64,000 bases of DNA, taken from the NCBI GenBank assembly GCA_002733995.1, contig NVXR01000017.1, positions 1-64,000 of the forward strand, written 5' to 3'. Made by a program: the position numbers and the translations under genes. This document shows positions 34,777-44,956 of this stretch, one piece after another. This DNA comes from Desulfotalea sp. (GTDB taxonomy: Bacteria > Desulfobacterota > Desulfobulbia > Desulfobulbales > Desulfocapsaceae). Under the pieces are notes generated by a model. It saw only the letters and a list, made by a program, of their open reading frames with translations, did not search any database and had not been told where the DNA came from. The first letter of the stretch is position 1; each line of letters starts with the position of its first letter.

Positions 34777-35904
34777 ATGAAGTTGAACATAAATCGTACA
34801 TTGTTTTCAACAGCGGCCTGTTTTCTCATTGCGGTAGCAACACCAGCACTCACCCACGCTGGAGATACTATCAAGTTTGGTGTAGCAGGTGCCCATAGTG
34901 GTGACCTGGCATCATACGGTCTTCCAACAGTTAATGCAGCTCGCCTAGTAATTGATAAAGTTAATGCCGCCGGCGGTATTAACGGCAAAATGATTGAAAT
35001 GTTGATTGAAGACGATGTCTGTAAGCCGGAAATAGCTACAAATACAGCAACAAAACTCGTATCAGACGGTGTAGATGTTGTTCTTGGTCATATATGTTCT
35101 GGTGCAACTAAAGCCGCCCTGCCTATCTACAAAAATGCTTCGATTCTCGTTATGTCTCCATCCGCTACGAACCCGGCACTAACCGAGAGTGGTGATTATC
35201 CTAATTTCTTTAGGACTATTGCACCCGATGATGCCCAAGCCATGGTTGATGTTAAATTTGTTCTCAATACCTTAAAATATACCAAGATTGCAGTTATCCA
35301 TGACAAGGGTGATTACGGCAAGGGCTTTGCTGAGTTTGCAAAAACATTCCTCGAAGACTCCGGGAAAGCTGAAGTCGTATTGTTTGAAGGGGTAACACCT
35401 GGAGCAGTTGATTACTCTGCTATCGTTCAAAAAATAAAACATTCTGGCGCAGAGGCTGTAATATTTGGTGGTTACCATCCTGAGGCATCTAAAATCATAC
35501 GCATGATGAGAAAGAAAAGACTCAAAATTGATTTTATCTCAGATGATGGCGTGAAGGACAATACCTTTATTAAAGTTGCCGGTAAATATGCCGAGGGTGC
35601 CTATGCATCAGGACCAACGGATACAACAAACAACCCTCTTTCAATTGAAGCAGTCAGAGCGCATAAGGAAAAATTCAATACAGATCCCGGCGCCTTTTTT
35701 GCGAATGCCTACTCCGCAACCCTTGCACTACTCAACGCAATCGACAAAGCGGGTTCAACCGAACTTGAAGCGCTAAAGAAAGCACTACAAACCGAAACGA
35801 TCGACACCCCCGTTGGAAATATTTACTTCGATGAGAAGGGTGATGCTATCGGAGTCGGTTTTTCCGTATATCAAGTTCAAGACGGCGTTTTCGTAGAGCT
35901 ATAA
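34777..35904 (+). CDS. livK: Branched-chain amino acid ABC transporter substrate-binding protein
   Basis: 375 residues from the ATG at 34777 after GGAGGAAGGA. Signal peptide up to about 27 (LTHA|GD). Leu/Ile/Val-binding fold: FGVAGAHSGDLASYGLPTVNAARLVIDKVNA, VLGHICSGATKAALPIY, SATNPALTESGDYPNFFRT. It delivers branched-chain amino acids, or related ligands, to the LivHM permease encoded next. Ligand specificity is not certain. Confidence 0.92.
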   Translation: MKLNINRTLFSTAACFLIAVATPALTHAGDTIKFGVAGAHSGDLASYGLPTVNAARLVIDKVNAAGGINGKMIEMLIEDDVCKPEIATNTATKLVSDGVDVVLGHICSGATKAALPIYKNASILVMSPSATNPALTESGDYPNFFRTIAPDDAQAMVDVKFVLNTLKYTKIAVIHDKGDYGKGFAEFAKTFLEDSGKAEVVLFEGVTPGAVDYSAIVQKIKHSGAEAVIFGGYHPEASKIIRMMRKKRLKIDFISDDGVKDNTFIKVAGKYAEGAYASGPTDTTNNPLSIEAVRAHKEKFNTDPGAFFANAYSATLALLNAIDKAGSTELEALKKALQTETIDTPVGNIYFDEKGDAIGVGFSVYQVQDGVFVEL

Positions 35905-35992
35905 AACGAAAATCTATTTTTAATCAATCCTGCCTGAAGCATGTTGCAGATTGTATTTGCAATACGCTTCAGGTACTTTTTTGTGGTTATAT

Positions 35993-36895
35993 ATGGACTA
36001 TTTTATAGAACTCTTATTTAGCGGCTTAACCAGAGGCTCAATTTATGCGCTTATCGCTTTGGGTTACACGATGGTTTACGGAATTATCGGCTTGATAAAT
36101 TTTGCCCATGGTGAAATTTATATGATTGGAGCCTTTACTGCTTTTATCGTTGCAACGGTACTCTCAATCTATGGTTTTCCACTGCTTGCTATTGTTGTTG
36201 TGGCAGGCGTTGCTGCAACTGTGTGGTCGAGTGCATACGGTTACACCATAGAAAAAATAGCATACAAACCCCTTCGACACGCCCCAAGACTGTCGCCGCT
36301 AATCAGCGCCATTGGTATGTCAATTTTCCTGCAAAACTACGTCCTTCTCGCGCAGACATCGGACTTCCTGCCGTTCCCCGAACTCATCCCTGAATTCGCA
36401 TTTATGGAACCCGTGGCCCACATTGTAGGTTCTTCCGATCTTGTCATTCTGGTTACCACCACGATCATCATGTTAATTTTAACTTTTGTCATTAAATTCA
36501 CCCGTATTGGCAAAGCGATGCGAGCAACGGCACAGGATCGTACCATGGCGATGCTGGTGGGAATCAACGTTAATAATATAATATCTGCAACCTTCATCAT
36601 TGGCTCAGCGCTTGCCGCCATTGGAGGCTTGCTCATTGCTTCACATATTGGACAAATTAATTTTTATATAGGTTTTATTGCGGGTATTAAAGCATTTACA
36701 GCGGCTGTATTGGGGGGTATCGGCTCTATTCCTGGTGCAGTTCTGGGCAGCTTGATACTTGGACTTACCGAGAGTTTTGCTACAGGCTATATTTCCAGTG
36801 ATTACGAAGATGTTTTTGCCTTTTCTTTACTGGTTCTGATCTTGATCTTCAAACCATCCGGTCTTCTTGGTAAGGCTGAAACTCAGAAGGTGTAA
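35993..36895 (+). CDS. livH: Branched-chain amino acid ABC permease LivH
   Basis: 300 residues from the ATG at 35993; a longer frame starts at 35951. About eight membrane segments. SGLTRGSIYALIALGYTMVYGIIGLINFAHG at the start is the LivH signature, and GGIGSIPGAVLGSLILGLTE is the EAA-like loop that contacts the ATPases. Confidence 0.92.
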   Translation: MDYFIELLFSGLTRGSIYALIALGYTMVYGIIGLINFAHGEIYMIGAFTAFIVATVLSIYGFPLLAIVVVAGVAATVWSSAYGYTIEKIAYKPLRHAPRLSPLISAIGMSIFLQNYVLLAQTSDFLPFPELIPEFAFMEPVAHIVGSSDLVILVTTTIIMLILTFVIKFTRIGKAMRATAQDRTMAMLVGINVNNIISATFIIGSALAAIGGLLIASHIGQINFYIGFIAGIKAFTAAVLGGIGSIPGAVLGSLILGLTESFATGYISSDYEDVFAFSLLVLILIFKPSGLLGKAETQKV

Positions 36896-36907
36896 CTGCA
36901 AATAGCT

Positions 36908-38116
36908 ATGTTCTCATATAAAGAAATTAAAAAAACAGCTCTTATTTCTCTATGGTTTGTGTTTCTCACCTTTCCAATTATGGTCATCAAGGTTGATCCC
37001 ATTGAACGGATAGTGAGATGGCGGTGGGATAATGCTATCTACGTTGGCGTTGGCATATTCTTTACCAGATTCCTCATAGAATATCTAAAAGATAGAAATA
37101 ACAAAAGACAGGCGGCAAAGCGTAGTGCAAACAAAGAATCACAACCCATAATCCATTCCATCATTGCCAACCCTAAACAACGCAACATTGTTATAGTCGT
37201 ACTCCTTAGTACAGCCTTTATTTTCCCATTTATATTTAGTACCTACCAGACTAATATTATGATCACCGCCCTGATGTACGTTGTTTTGGGGCTTGGCTTA
37301 AATATCGTTGTTGGTATGGCGGGTCTTCTTGATCTTGGTTTTGTAGCGTTTTACGCGGTTGGTGCCTACTCCTATGCACTGTTAAATTATCATTTTGGAC
37401 TTGGATTTTGGGCAGTCCTGCCAATTGGCGGCTGCTTAGCTGGCCTGGCGGGCCTGATACTGGGCTTTCCTGTATTGCGCTTAAGAGGGGATTATCTCGC
37501 CATTGTAACTCTTGGGTTTGGAGAGATTATTCGCCTTGTACTCGAGAACTGGAACGACTTCTCAATGGGGCCAAGTGGTATATCTAATATCGATCGTCCC
37601 GGATTTTTCGGTATTGAATTATCCCTCAACGGCTCGATCATGTATCTCTACTACATCATGATCGTTCTCATGATTATTACCATTTTCATAGTCAACAGAC
37701 TACAGGACTCCCGGCTTGGAAGGGCTTGGATTGCCCTGAGGGAAGATGAAATTGCATGCCAGGCAATGGGTATTGATAAACGTAAAACAAAGCTTGTTGC
37801 TTTCTCGCTCGGTGCTTTCTGGGCAGGAATTGTTGGTGTTATCTTTGCCGCTAAAACCACCTTTATTAACCCTGCCAGTTTCACCTTTCTCGAATCTGCT
37901 ATAATATTATCTATTGTTGTTTTAGGCGGTATGGGGTCAATCATTGGGGTCATCATGGGTGCATTTATCTTAATTTTACTCCCTGAGTACCTCAGAGCCT
38001 TTTCAGAATACAGGATGCTTGTTTTCGGAGGTATTCTTGTTGCCATGATGGTCTTTCGTCCCCAGGGCCTGATTTCTAATATTCGCCGGACCTATACATT
38101 CAACAAAGATCAATAG
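36908..38116 (+). CDS. livM: Branched-chain amino acid ABC permease LivM
   Basis: 402 residues with about ten membrane segments. It has a long N-terminal extension (about 1-105) before the core, which starts at LNIVVGMAGLLDLGFVAFYAVGAYSYALL. GDYLAIVTLGFGEIIRLVLENW and GGMGSIIGVIMGAF are typical. Lies 12 bp after livH. Confidence 0.92.
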   Translation: MFSYKEIKKTALISLWFVFLTFPIMVIKVDPIERIVRWRWDNAIYVGVGIFFTRFLIEYLKDRNNKRQAAKRSANKESQPIIHSIIANPKQRNIVIVVLLSTAFIFPFIFSTYQTNIMITALMYVVLGLGLNIVVGMAGLLDLGFVAFYAVGAYSYALLNYHFGLGFWAVLPIGGCLAGLAGLILGFPVLRLRGDYLAIVTLGFGEIIRLVLENWNDFSMGPSGISNIDRPGFFGIELSLNGSIMYLYYIMIVLMIITIFIVNRLQDSRLGRAWIALREDEIACQAMGIDKRKTKLVAFSLGAFWAGIVGVIFAAKTTFINPASFTFLESAIILSIVVLGGMGSIIGVIMGAFILILLPEYLRAFSEYRMLVFGGILVAMMVFRPQGLISNIRRTYTFNKDQ

Positions 38117-38130
38117 CACCTAAAGTAAAT

Positions 38131-38922
38131 ATGACTACTCCAATACTTAAAGTAACTGGTCTCACAATGGATTTCGGTGGAATTCGTGCTCTTAACCGGC
38201 TTGATCTTGATGTTTGCGCAGGTGAAATAGTGGCACTTATTGGACCTAACGGTGCCGGGAAGACGACTTTTTTTAACTGTGTAACCGGTATTTACCAGCC
38301 AACTGGGGGGGATATGATCCTGACTCCGCCGGGGGGCCACAAAAGCATAAATCTAAAAGGACTCAAACCAAATACGGTCACAGAGAAAGGACTTGCACGA
38401 ACCTTTCAGAATATACGACTCTTCTCCAAGATGACGGTACTTGAGAATGTGATGATTGGTCGCCATTGCCGAACCCATGCGTTTATCTTTGGTGCGATAT
38501 TTCGCACCAAAGCGACCAGAAAAGAAGAAAAAGAAATAATTGAGATGAGTTATAGTCTACTTAAAGAGGTAGGCCTTGCTCATCTGGCAGATGAGTTTGC
38601 AGAAAACCTTGCTTACGGGGCCCAAAGAAGACTAGAAATAGCAAGGGCTTTGGCAACGGAACCACTGTTACTGTTACTTGACGAACCAGCGGCAGGCATG
38701 AACCCGCAGGAAACGCTACAGCTGAAGGAGCTAATAAAAAAGATCGCTTCGGCGGGACAGGCTATCTTGCTCATTGAGCATGACATGAAACTGGTAATGA
38801 GCTTATCCGACAGAATCTTTGTTATGGATTATGGTAAAAAGATCGCAGAAGGTGTGCCGGCAGAGATCCGAGCAAACCCCGAAGTTATTAAGGCCTATCT
38901 CGGTGAGGATATAGATGCTTAA
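38131..38922 (+). CDS. livG: Branched-chain amino acid ABC transporter ATPase LivG
   Basis: 263 residues. Walker A GPNGAGKTTFFNCVTG, signature region NLAYGAQRRLEIARALATEP, Walker B LLLLDEPAAGMN, and switch His (IEHDMKLVM). Overlaps livF by 8 bp. Confidence 0.94.
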   Translation: MTTPILKVTGLTMDFGGIRALNRLDLDVCAGEIVALIGPNGAGKTTFFNCVTGIYQPTGGDMILTPPGGHKSINLKGLKPNTVTEKGLARTFQNIRLFSKMTVLENVMIGRHCRTHAFIFGAIFRTKATRKEEKEIIEMSYSLLKEVGLAHLADEFAENLAYGAQRRLEIARALATEPLLLLLDEPAAGMNPQETLQLKELIKKIASAGQAILLIEHDMKLVMSLSDRIFVMDYGKKIAEGVPAEIRANPEVIKAYLGEDIDA

Positions 38923-39622
38923 ACTTGAAAATGTGCAGGCTGGCTATGGTAATATCATTGCCATTAAAGATATAAATCTTGAAATCAATGAGGGTGAAAT
39001 TATAACACTCATTGGGGCTAATGGCGCTGGTAAAAGTACCACGCTCATGACTATTTCAGGTGTGATCTCTGCCCGTGCGGGAAGAATACTTTTCAAAAAT
39101 GAGCCCATCGAGAAGAAACCCTCGGATGAGATTGTTAAGCTAGGAATCTGCCAGGTCCCCGAAGGCAGACATATATTCCCACAACTTAGTGTTCAGGAAA
39201 ACCTTGATATGGGGGCCTTTCTTCGAAAAGATAAGGCAAACATTAAAAAAGATCTTCAATATGTCTTTGATCTTTTTCCCATTCTTGCCCAAAGAAAAAA
39301 TCAAGAAGGTGGCACACTCAGTGGTGGCGAACAACAGATGCTTGCAATGTCGAGAGCCTTAATGGCAAGACCGCAGCTCCTGCTTTTAGACGAGCCATCC
39401 ATGGGCCTTGCCCCACTCGTTATTAAACAAATTTTTGAGATTATTAAACAGATTAACACAGAGAACAACACAACTATTTTTCTTGTGGAGCAAAATGCCA
39501 ACCAAGCGCTGCATATAGCCGACCGCGGTTACGTGATTGAAAACGGAAAAATCACCCTCTCAGGTCCCGCTAATGAGCTACTTGAAAACTCTGATATACA
39601 AAAGGCATATCTCGGAATATAA
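38915..39622 (+). CDS. livF: Branched-chain amino acid ABC transporter ATPase LivF
   Basis: 235 residues. Walker A GANGAGKSTTLMTISG, signature LSGGEQQMLAMSRALMARP, Walker B LLLLDEPSMGLAP, and EQNANQALHIADRGYVIENG at the end. Last gene of the liv operon; no strong terminator was seen. Confidence 0.94.
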   Translation: MLKLENVQAGYGNIIAIKDINLEINEGEIITLIGANGAGKSTTLMTISGVISARAGRILFKNEPIEKKPSDEIVKLGICQVPEGRHIFPQLSVQENLDMGAFLRKDKANIKKDLQYVFDLFPILAQRKNQEGGTLSGGEQQMLAMSRALMARPQLLLLDEPSMGLAPLVIKQIFEIIKQINTENNTTIFLVEQNANQALHIADRGYVIENGKITLSGPANELLENSDIQKAYLGI

Positions 39623-39761
39623 CACCTTACATATTGTTTTCTAGCCCAAAAGCTGGCAAACAATCTGCGCAAGCCACGTAGCCCCAATGAAGAACATTTT
39701 GTCGGAGTACGTTTTTGTCACAATAGTTTATTTACACGGATACAAATAAGGAATTAAAACA

Positions 39762-40745
39762 ATGGAAGAACTCAATGTAGCTGTAATCGGTGTCGGATAT
39801 CTCGGCCGGTTCCATGCCCAAAAATATGCCGCTCTCGATGGAATTAACCTTCTAGGCGTAGTAGATCCAGATAAAAATCAAGCCGAGCAGGTCGCAGCCG
39901 AATGTGATTGCAAAGCATTTACAGACTATAAAGAGCTTTTACCACTGGTTGATGCTGTGTCCATTGTGGTGCCAACGCCATTGCACTGCGAAATTGCAGG
40001 TGATTTTCTTGACGCTGGCATTGATGTGCTTTTGGAAAAGCCCATGACTGTAACCATCGAAGAAGCCGATACACTCATTAAAAAGGCAAACGCAAAGGAG
40101 CTGATACTGCAGATTGGCCACTTGGAACGGTTTAATCCAGCACTTATTGCTATGCAACCGTCACTGACAACACCTGTATTTATTGAAAGTAACCGAATAG
40201 CTACTTTTAAACCTAGGGGCGTTGATGTGAGCGTTGTCCTTGATCTTATGATCCACGACATTGATATCATACTTAATATCATCGATTCACCGCTAAAGAC
40301 AATTCACACAGTTGGTGCACCTGTAGCCACAGCCAATACCGACATTGCCAACGCCAGACTTATTTTTGAAAACGGGGCTACTGCAAACGTTACAGTCAGC
40401 CGCGTCTCCAGAATGAATGAGAGGAAGATGCGCATTTATCAACCTGGCAGTTATATCAATGTTGATTTTGGTAATAAAAAGGTGATGACGATTCAGCTCT
40501 CCGATGAATTGCTCGAAAGTGGTATGCCTAAGCAGGTTGTTGATATCAAATCATTTCCAAATAGCGATGCACTGCTTGCAGAAATACAAGCCTTCATCGG
40601 TCACGTTAAAGATCGGAGTAAACCTGCGGTCTCTGGGGTCGAGGGTAGAAGGGCGCTTGAGGTTGCCCTGCAGGTGATGGAACAGATTAAGGAGCACCAG
40701 CAACTTGATCTGTTTAAAGGTTTTTTCAAAAAAAAGCTTAACTGA
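39762..40745 (+). CDS. Gfo/Idh/MocA-family oxidoreductase
   Basis: 327 residues. NAD-binding Rossmann motif AVIGVGYLGRFHAQKYA at the start, the family EKPMTVT motif at about 92-98 with the catalytic Lys, and DLMIHDIDIILNI with the His/Asp pair. The gene stops 2 bp before lpxB, so it is probably part of lipid A or LPS sugar metabolism. GnnA, which oxidises UDP-GlcNAc so that lipid A gets amide-linked chains, belongs to this family and often sits by lpx genes; that identity is a guess here. Confidence 0.85.
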   Translation: MEELNVAVIGVGYLGRFHAQKYAALDGINLLGVVDPDKNQAEQVAAECDCKAFTDYKELLPLVDAVSIVVPTPLHCEIAGDFLDAGIDVLLEKPMTVTIEEADTLIKKANAKELILQIGHLERFNPALIAMQPSLTTPVFIESNRIATFKPRGVDVSVVLDLMIHDIDIILNIIDSPLKTIHTVGAPVATANTDIANARLIFENGATANVTVSRVSRMNERKMRIYQPGSYINVDFGNKKVMTIQLSDELLESGMPKQVVDIKSFPNSDALLAEIQAFIGHVKDRSKPAVSGVEGRRALEVALQVMEQIKEHQQLDLFKGFFKKKLN

Positions 40746-40747
40746 AA

Positions 40748-41905
40748 ATGGGCAAAAAAATAATGCTTGTCACCGGAGAAGCCTCCGGTGACCTCCACGG
40801 TGCCAATCTCGTTCGTTCTCTGCAAAAAAAAGACCCCAGCCTTGAGTTTTGCGGGATGGGGGGGGCTGAGCTTGCTGCAGCGGGTGTTGATATCCTTTGT
40901 GATTCTGACAAAGTCAGTGTCGTCGGAATCGTCGAAGTTTTTTCCCAATTGGGTGAAATTTACAAGGCACAAAAAACACTTCGCAAAGAACTCGTCGCCG
41001 CACCCCCTGATCTTCTTATCCTTATTGACCTTCCGGATTTTAATTTACTCCTTGCGGCCAAGGCCAAAAAGCTGGGTATACCCGTGTATTATTACATATG
41101 TCCACAGGTATGGGCATGGCGATCGGGAAGGATTAAAACCCTGAAAAAACGTGCGGACAGGTTTGGGGTAATTCTGCCTTTTGAAGAAAAATATTTCAAA
41201 GATCGTGGTCTGGATGCCACATATGTAGGCCACCCACTCCTTGATTCTGTGTGTAGAACCAAGACACGAACTCAATTTCTCACTGAACATAACATCAGTT
41301 GCGCAACGAGAATTGTCGGCCTGCTCCCGGGCAGCCGTAAACGGGAGGTAACCTCGCTGCTGCCTGTTTTTCTAGAGGCGGCGGTAAAACTGCAACAAGC
41401 GGTCAATGACAAGCTGGTATTTGTCATCCCTAAGGCCTCCTCTATTGATATATCATTATTTAAAGAGGCCGGAATTGAACGGAACCCTGCTATTGACGTG
41501 CGGCTCATTGAAGATGATCGTTATAACGCTATGGCAGCCTGTGATTGTGTGGTCGCAGCCTCGGGAACTGTTACCCTTGAACTTGCACTACTGAACGTTC
41601 CAATGGTTGTTACCTACAAACTCTCGCCAATTACATATATGCTTGCCAAAAAACTGGTGAAGCTTGACTATTTCTCTCTGGTTAATTTAATTGCTGGTTT
41701 TGAGGCGGTACCCGAGCTTTTACAAGATGAAGTCGATGGCCAAACTATATGCAATGAACTGTCCATCCTTCTGAACGCCTACCCTAGAATTAAGGCCATG
41801 CGGGATGCTCTGAATCTGGTAAACAGCAAATTGGGCGGCAGTGGAGCTTCTTCAAGGAGCGCTGATGTTGTTATAGAAATGCTTGAGAATCAATGTGGAA
41901 AATAA
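40748..41905 (+). CDS. lpxB: Lipid-A-disaccharide synthase
   Basis: 385 residues of the glycosyltransferase family 19. MLVTGEASGDLHGANLVRSL near the N-terminus, GMGGAELAAAGVDI, YYICPQVWAWRSGRIKTLKK, FEEKYFKDRGLDATYVGHPL and LLPGSRKREVTSLLPVFLEA. It joins UDP-diacylglucosamine with lipid X. Overlaps the Smr gene at its 3' end. Confidence 0.95.
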   Translation: MGKKIMLVTGEASGDLHGANLVRSLQKKDPSLEFCGMGGAELAAAGVDILCDSDKVSVVGIVEVFSQLGEIYKAQKTLRKELVAAPPDLLILIDLPDFNLLLAAKAKKLGIPVYYYICPQVWAWRSGRIKTLKKRADRFGVILPFEEKYFKDRGLDATYVGHPLLDSVCRTKTRTQFLTEHNISCATRIVGLLPGSRKREVTSLLPVFLEAAVKLQQAVNDKLVFVIPKASSIDISLFKEAGIERNPAIDVRLIEDDRYNAMAACDCVVAASGTVTLELALLNVPMVVTYKLSPITYMLAKKLVKLDYFSLVNLIAGFEAVPELLQDEVDGQTICNELSILLNAYPRIKAMRDALNLVNSKLGGSGASSRSADVVIEMLENQCGK

Positions 41906-42197
41906 GCCCCCTATAACTATCGACCCAGAAACGGTGGAGCTGATCATCGATGGAGTTTTAGATCTCCATGCATTTTCGCCTAAAGATTTAAAACACCTTA
42001 TCCCAGATTACATAGACGAATGTCTCAAGCGTAACATACTGGAGATAAGGATTATTCACGGCAAGGGCGTAGGAAATATACGGCGGTCTGTACACGCGTT
42101 GCTTGGAAGAAACCCCAACGTACTCCAATACAAAACCGCAGATTTAAGCAGTGGCAGCTGGGGGGCAACAGTAGTTCAACTACAAACTAAAGCATGA
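41883..42197 (+). CDS. Small Smr-domain protein
   Basis: Up to 104 residues from a TTG at 41883, or 100 from the GTG at 41895; both overlap the end of lpxB. The Smr domain is clear: DLHAFSPKDL, then IRIIHGKGVGNIRRSVHALL. Stand-alone Smr proteins are DNA or RNA nucleases or binding modules; the target is not known. Reads as the last gene of the oxidoreductase-lpxB operon. Confidence 0.85.
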   Translation: MRINVENKPPITIDPETVELIIDGVLDLHAFSPKDLKHLIPDYIDECLKRNILEIRIIHGKGVGNIRRSVHALLGRNPNVLQYKTADLSSGSWGATVVQLQTKA

Positions 42198-42234
42198 GTA
42201 GAGCGACTGTTATTACCTCCCCGGCGGCGTGACG

Positions 42235-43260
42235 TTACTTGCCAAAGTTACAGACTGGATACTGACAAACCTTACAGTTTCTGCATAACCCACCGTGCCC
42301 AAGCTCAGCCAGCTCTTTTCTGCCAATAGATTCACCCGTCAGTATTCGGGGCATGACAAGGTCAAAAACTGTTATTTTATGATACATACCACAGGCGGGT
42401 AGCCCCAGAACCGGAACATCACCTATCATACCGCTTAAAAACATTGCCCCGGGAAGCACCGGCGTACCATAAACGGAGGTTTTGGCACCTGCGGCGATGA
42501 TACCTTCACGGGTAACATCATCGGGATCAACGGACATCCCACCACTGGTTATAATAAGATCACAACCCATGGCAATGCACTCGGATATTTCATGGGCAAT
42601 AATATCCCGATCGTCTGGTGCCTTTCTTACCAAGCCAATTTCAGCTCCGTATTCTACGGCTTTTTCTCGTAGAACCTCTTCAAAACGATCTTCGATACGC
42701 TCATAAAAGACCTCATTACCCGTAATAACAAGACCGATTTTCTTCCTTTCAAGGGGGTGTACAGATATAATTGCACCGGAAGATTCGGCTAAACTGGCAG
42801 CTGTCTCTACAAGACTGCGAGCTGCAATTAATGGTATGAGTCTTGTGGCTGCAATATTTTCACCTTTTTTAACCGGAGTGAAATTATGCAGGGTGGAGCA
42901 CATCACCTCACCGAGCATGTTAAATGCAAGCAATCCTTCCTTATTAACCCTGAGTAAACCATCAAATTCGGCATGCAGAGCAATCTTCCCCTCTATGGCC
43001 TCGGAAGAAAAGATGACGCCTTTCCCGGACAGACTTTTTGCCAGAATAACGGCGGCCTCATTTTCGTGGATGTCCTTGTCAGTTAAAGAAAGGACATAGA
43101 TGTTATCTTTACCAAGGCTCTTGAGCACAGCAATGTCCGAGGTCTTAATAATATGCCCTTTCCTAAAGGCGGTACCTTTCTTAACATCTTTTATAATCAC
43201 TGTAACATCGTGGGGTAAAACCATCCCCACCGCCTGCTCAACTGGTATTGTCTGTAACAT
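42235..43260 (-). CDS. Molybdopterin-binding (MoCF) domain protein
   Basis: 341 residues. The MoCF_biosynth domain lies at about 175-310: KIGLVITGNEVFYERIEDRF, LIITSGGMSVDPDDVTREGI, GTPVLPGAMFLSG. The N-terminal half (to about 170) has the domain pattern found in MoeA-related proteins. The C-terminus is a compact cysteine cluster, CRNCKVCQYPVCNFGK, which could bind metal or an Fe-S cluster. It is a shortened MoeA-like protein, possibly a sensor or carrier of molybdopterin rather than the insertase. Confidence 0.8.
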   Translation of the reverse strand: MLQTIPVEQAVGMVLPHDVTVIIKDVKKGTAFRKGHIIKTSDIAVLKSLGKDNIYVLSLTDKDIHENEAAVILAKSLSGKGVIFSSEAIEGKIALHAEFDGLLRVNKEGLLAFNMLGEVMCSTLHNFTPVKKGENIAATRLIPLIAARSLVETAASLAESSGAIISVHPLERKKIGLVITGNEVFYERIEDRFEEVLREKAVEYGAEIGLVRKAPDDRDIIAHEISECIAMGCDLIITSGGMSVDPDDVTREGIIAAGAKTSVYGTPVLPGAMFLSGMIGDVPVLGLPACGMYHKITVFDLVMPRILTGESIGRKELAELGHGGLCRNCKVCQYPVCNFGK

Positions 43261-43283
43261 GTTAACGTTTTAATCCTTTATAA

Positions 43284-44561
43284 TCAGAGACTACCGTCAA
43301 CAAGGTTGACGGGGAGCAGACCTTTAACATCGTAAATGACAAGGTTTTCTTTGCCATAACTGCGAAATTGCTCAAAGGTAAGATCAACAAATTGACGATG
43401 GGCTACAGCCAGAACAATAGCGTCATACTGGCCTTCGCCAGGTTCATCAACAAGGTCAATATCATATTCAGCCTTTGCCTCTACACCATTCACCCAAGGG
43501 TCATGCACGTCAACTTTGATGCCATATTCCTTGAATTCTTCGATTATATCTATAACTTTGGTGTTGCGCAGGTCAGGGCAGTTTTCCTTAAAACTGAGTC
43601 CGAGAATCAATATTTTACTTTTTGAAGTGTCTATACCTTTGCGAACCATTTTTTTGATCACCATGTTCGCTACATATGCACCCATGTGATCATTAATCCT
43701 TCTGCCCGCAAGGATCATGTCCGGTTGATAACCAACTTCCTGGGCCTTATGGGTAAGATAATACGGATCTACTCCTATACAATGGCCCCCAACAAGACCG
43801 GGTTCAAAAGGTAAAAAGTTCCACTTCGTGCCCGCCGCCGCAAGCACCTCTCTGGTATTAATACCCAGTCTCTCAAAAATCAGGGCGAGTTCATTGATAA
43901 GGGCTATATTGACATCCCTCTGTGTATTTTCAATCACCTTCGCCGCCTCTGCCACCTTTATTGAACTGGCTGCAAAGGTGCCCGCTGTAATTATTGAAGC
44001 GTAGAGTTTATCCACGTAGAGTGCAATTTCAGGAGTTGACCCTGAAGTCACTTTTACAATACTTGGTAGACGGTGTTGTTTATCCCCTGGGTTAATCCGT
44101 TCTGGACTATAACCACAGAAAAAATCCTCATTATAACGAAGGCCGGATATCTCCTCAAGAAGAGGTACACACACCTCTTCGGTGGCACCTGGATAAACCG
44201 TTGATTCATAAATAACAAGATCACCTTTTTTTAGAACGGCAGCTACGGTTCTAGACGCACCTTCTAGTGGTGTTAAATCAGGTCGTTTCGATGCATCGAT
44301 CGGGGTTGGCACAGCGACGATGTATATATTGCAACTTTTAATGTCTTCATTGCTGGAGGTGAAGGTGAGTAAAGCCGCCTGTTGCAGCTCTTCTGTTTCA
44401 ACTTCCAGAGTCACATCTTTACCTAAGGAGAGTTCCTTAATCCTTCGCTGATTAAGGTCAAAACCTATGGTCGAAATTTTTTTTCCAAATTCTACGGCTA
44501 AGGGCAGGCCGACATAGCCAAGACCTATGATACAAATTTTTGGATCGTCTAAAGTTGTCAT
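43284..44561 (-). CDS. Nucleotide-sugar dehydrogenase (UDP-HexNAc 6-dehydrogenase type)
   Basis: 425 residues. Rossmann motif [19 protein letters not shown] at the start, [44 protein letters not shown] and the catalytic [12 protein letters not shown]. This pattern is the WecC/TviB/WbpA branch that oxidises UDP-GlcNAc or its epimer to the uronic acid for capsule or O-antigen. The exact sugar is not determined. Eight bases downstream of queD on the same strand. Confidence 0.9.
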   Translation of the reverse strand: MTTLDDPKICIIGLGYVGLPLAVEFGKKISTIGFDLNQRRIKELSLGKDVTLEVETEELQQAALLTFTSSNEDIKSCNIYIVAVPTPIDASKRPDLTPLEGASRTVAAVLKKGDLVIYESTVYPGATEEVCVPLLEEISGLRYNEDFFCGYSPERINPGDKQHRLPSIVKVTSGSTPEIALYVDKLYASIITAGTFAASSIKVAEAAKVIENTQRDVNIALINELALIFERLGINTREVLAAAGTKWNFLPFEPGLVGGHCIGVDPYYLTHKAQEVGYQPDMILAGRRINDHMGAYVANMVIKKMVRKGIDTSKSKILILGLSFKENCPDLRNTKVIDIIEEFKEYGIKVDVHDPWVNGVEAKAEYDIDLVDEPGEGQYDAIVLAVAHRQFVDLTFEQFRSYGKENLVIYDVKGLLPVNLVDGSL

Positions 44562-44569
44562 AGATACGC

Positions 44570-44956
44570 TTAGTCCTGTTCTGAAGTTGGTCCGTAATAG
44601 GTTAGCCCCTGGGTATCGGTTTCAAGAACCCGAACGCTATAAAGATAATAACTATCAGATGCCAGATCTTCTTTTACCTCTTCAAACAAAAACTCTGCAA
44701 TATGTTCTGACGAAGGATTTTGATCCCTGAAATATGGCAACTCGTTGAGATCCTTGTGATCCAACTTATCGATTGCTTTCTTAACCACTTTTTTGAGAAT
44801 CTTAAAATCGATTCCCATCCCATATTGATCGACAGAAGACGCTCTTACGGTAACTTTAACCTTCCAGTTGTGGCCATGGGGCTTTTCGCATTCACCTGGA
44901 TAATCGCGGAGATGGTGGGCTCCTGCAAAGTGCGTATCTATAAATATGTCAAACAT
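44570..44956 (-). CDS. queD: 6-carboxytetrahydropterin synthase QueD
   Basis: 128 residues. Catalytic Cys and zinc histidines are in [15 protein letters not shown] together with the early [34 protein letters not shown] is the next block (here written [20 protein letters not shown]), and [13 protein letters not shown] carries the catalytic Glu/His. It makes the queuosine precursor from dihydroneopterin triphosphate. Good AAGGAG ribosome site. Confidence 0.92.
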   Translation of the reverse strand: MFDIFIDTHFAGAHHLRDYPGECEKPHGHNWKVKVTVRASSVDQYGMGIDFKILKKVVKKAIDKLDHKDLNELPYFRDQNPSSEHIAEFLFEEVKEDLASDSYYLYSVRVLETDTQGLTYYGPTSEQD

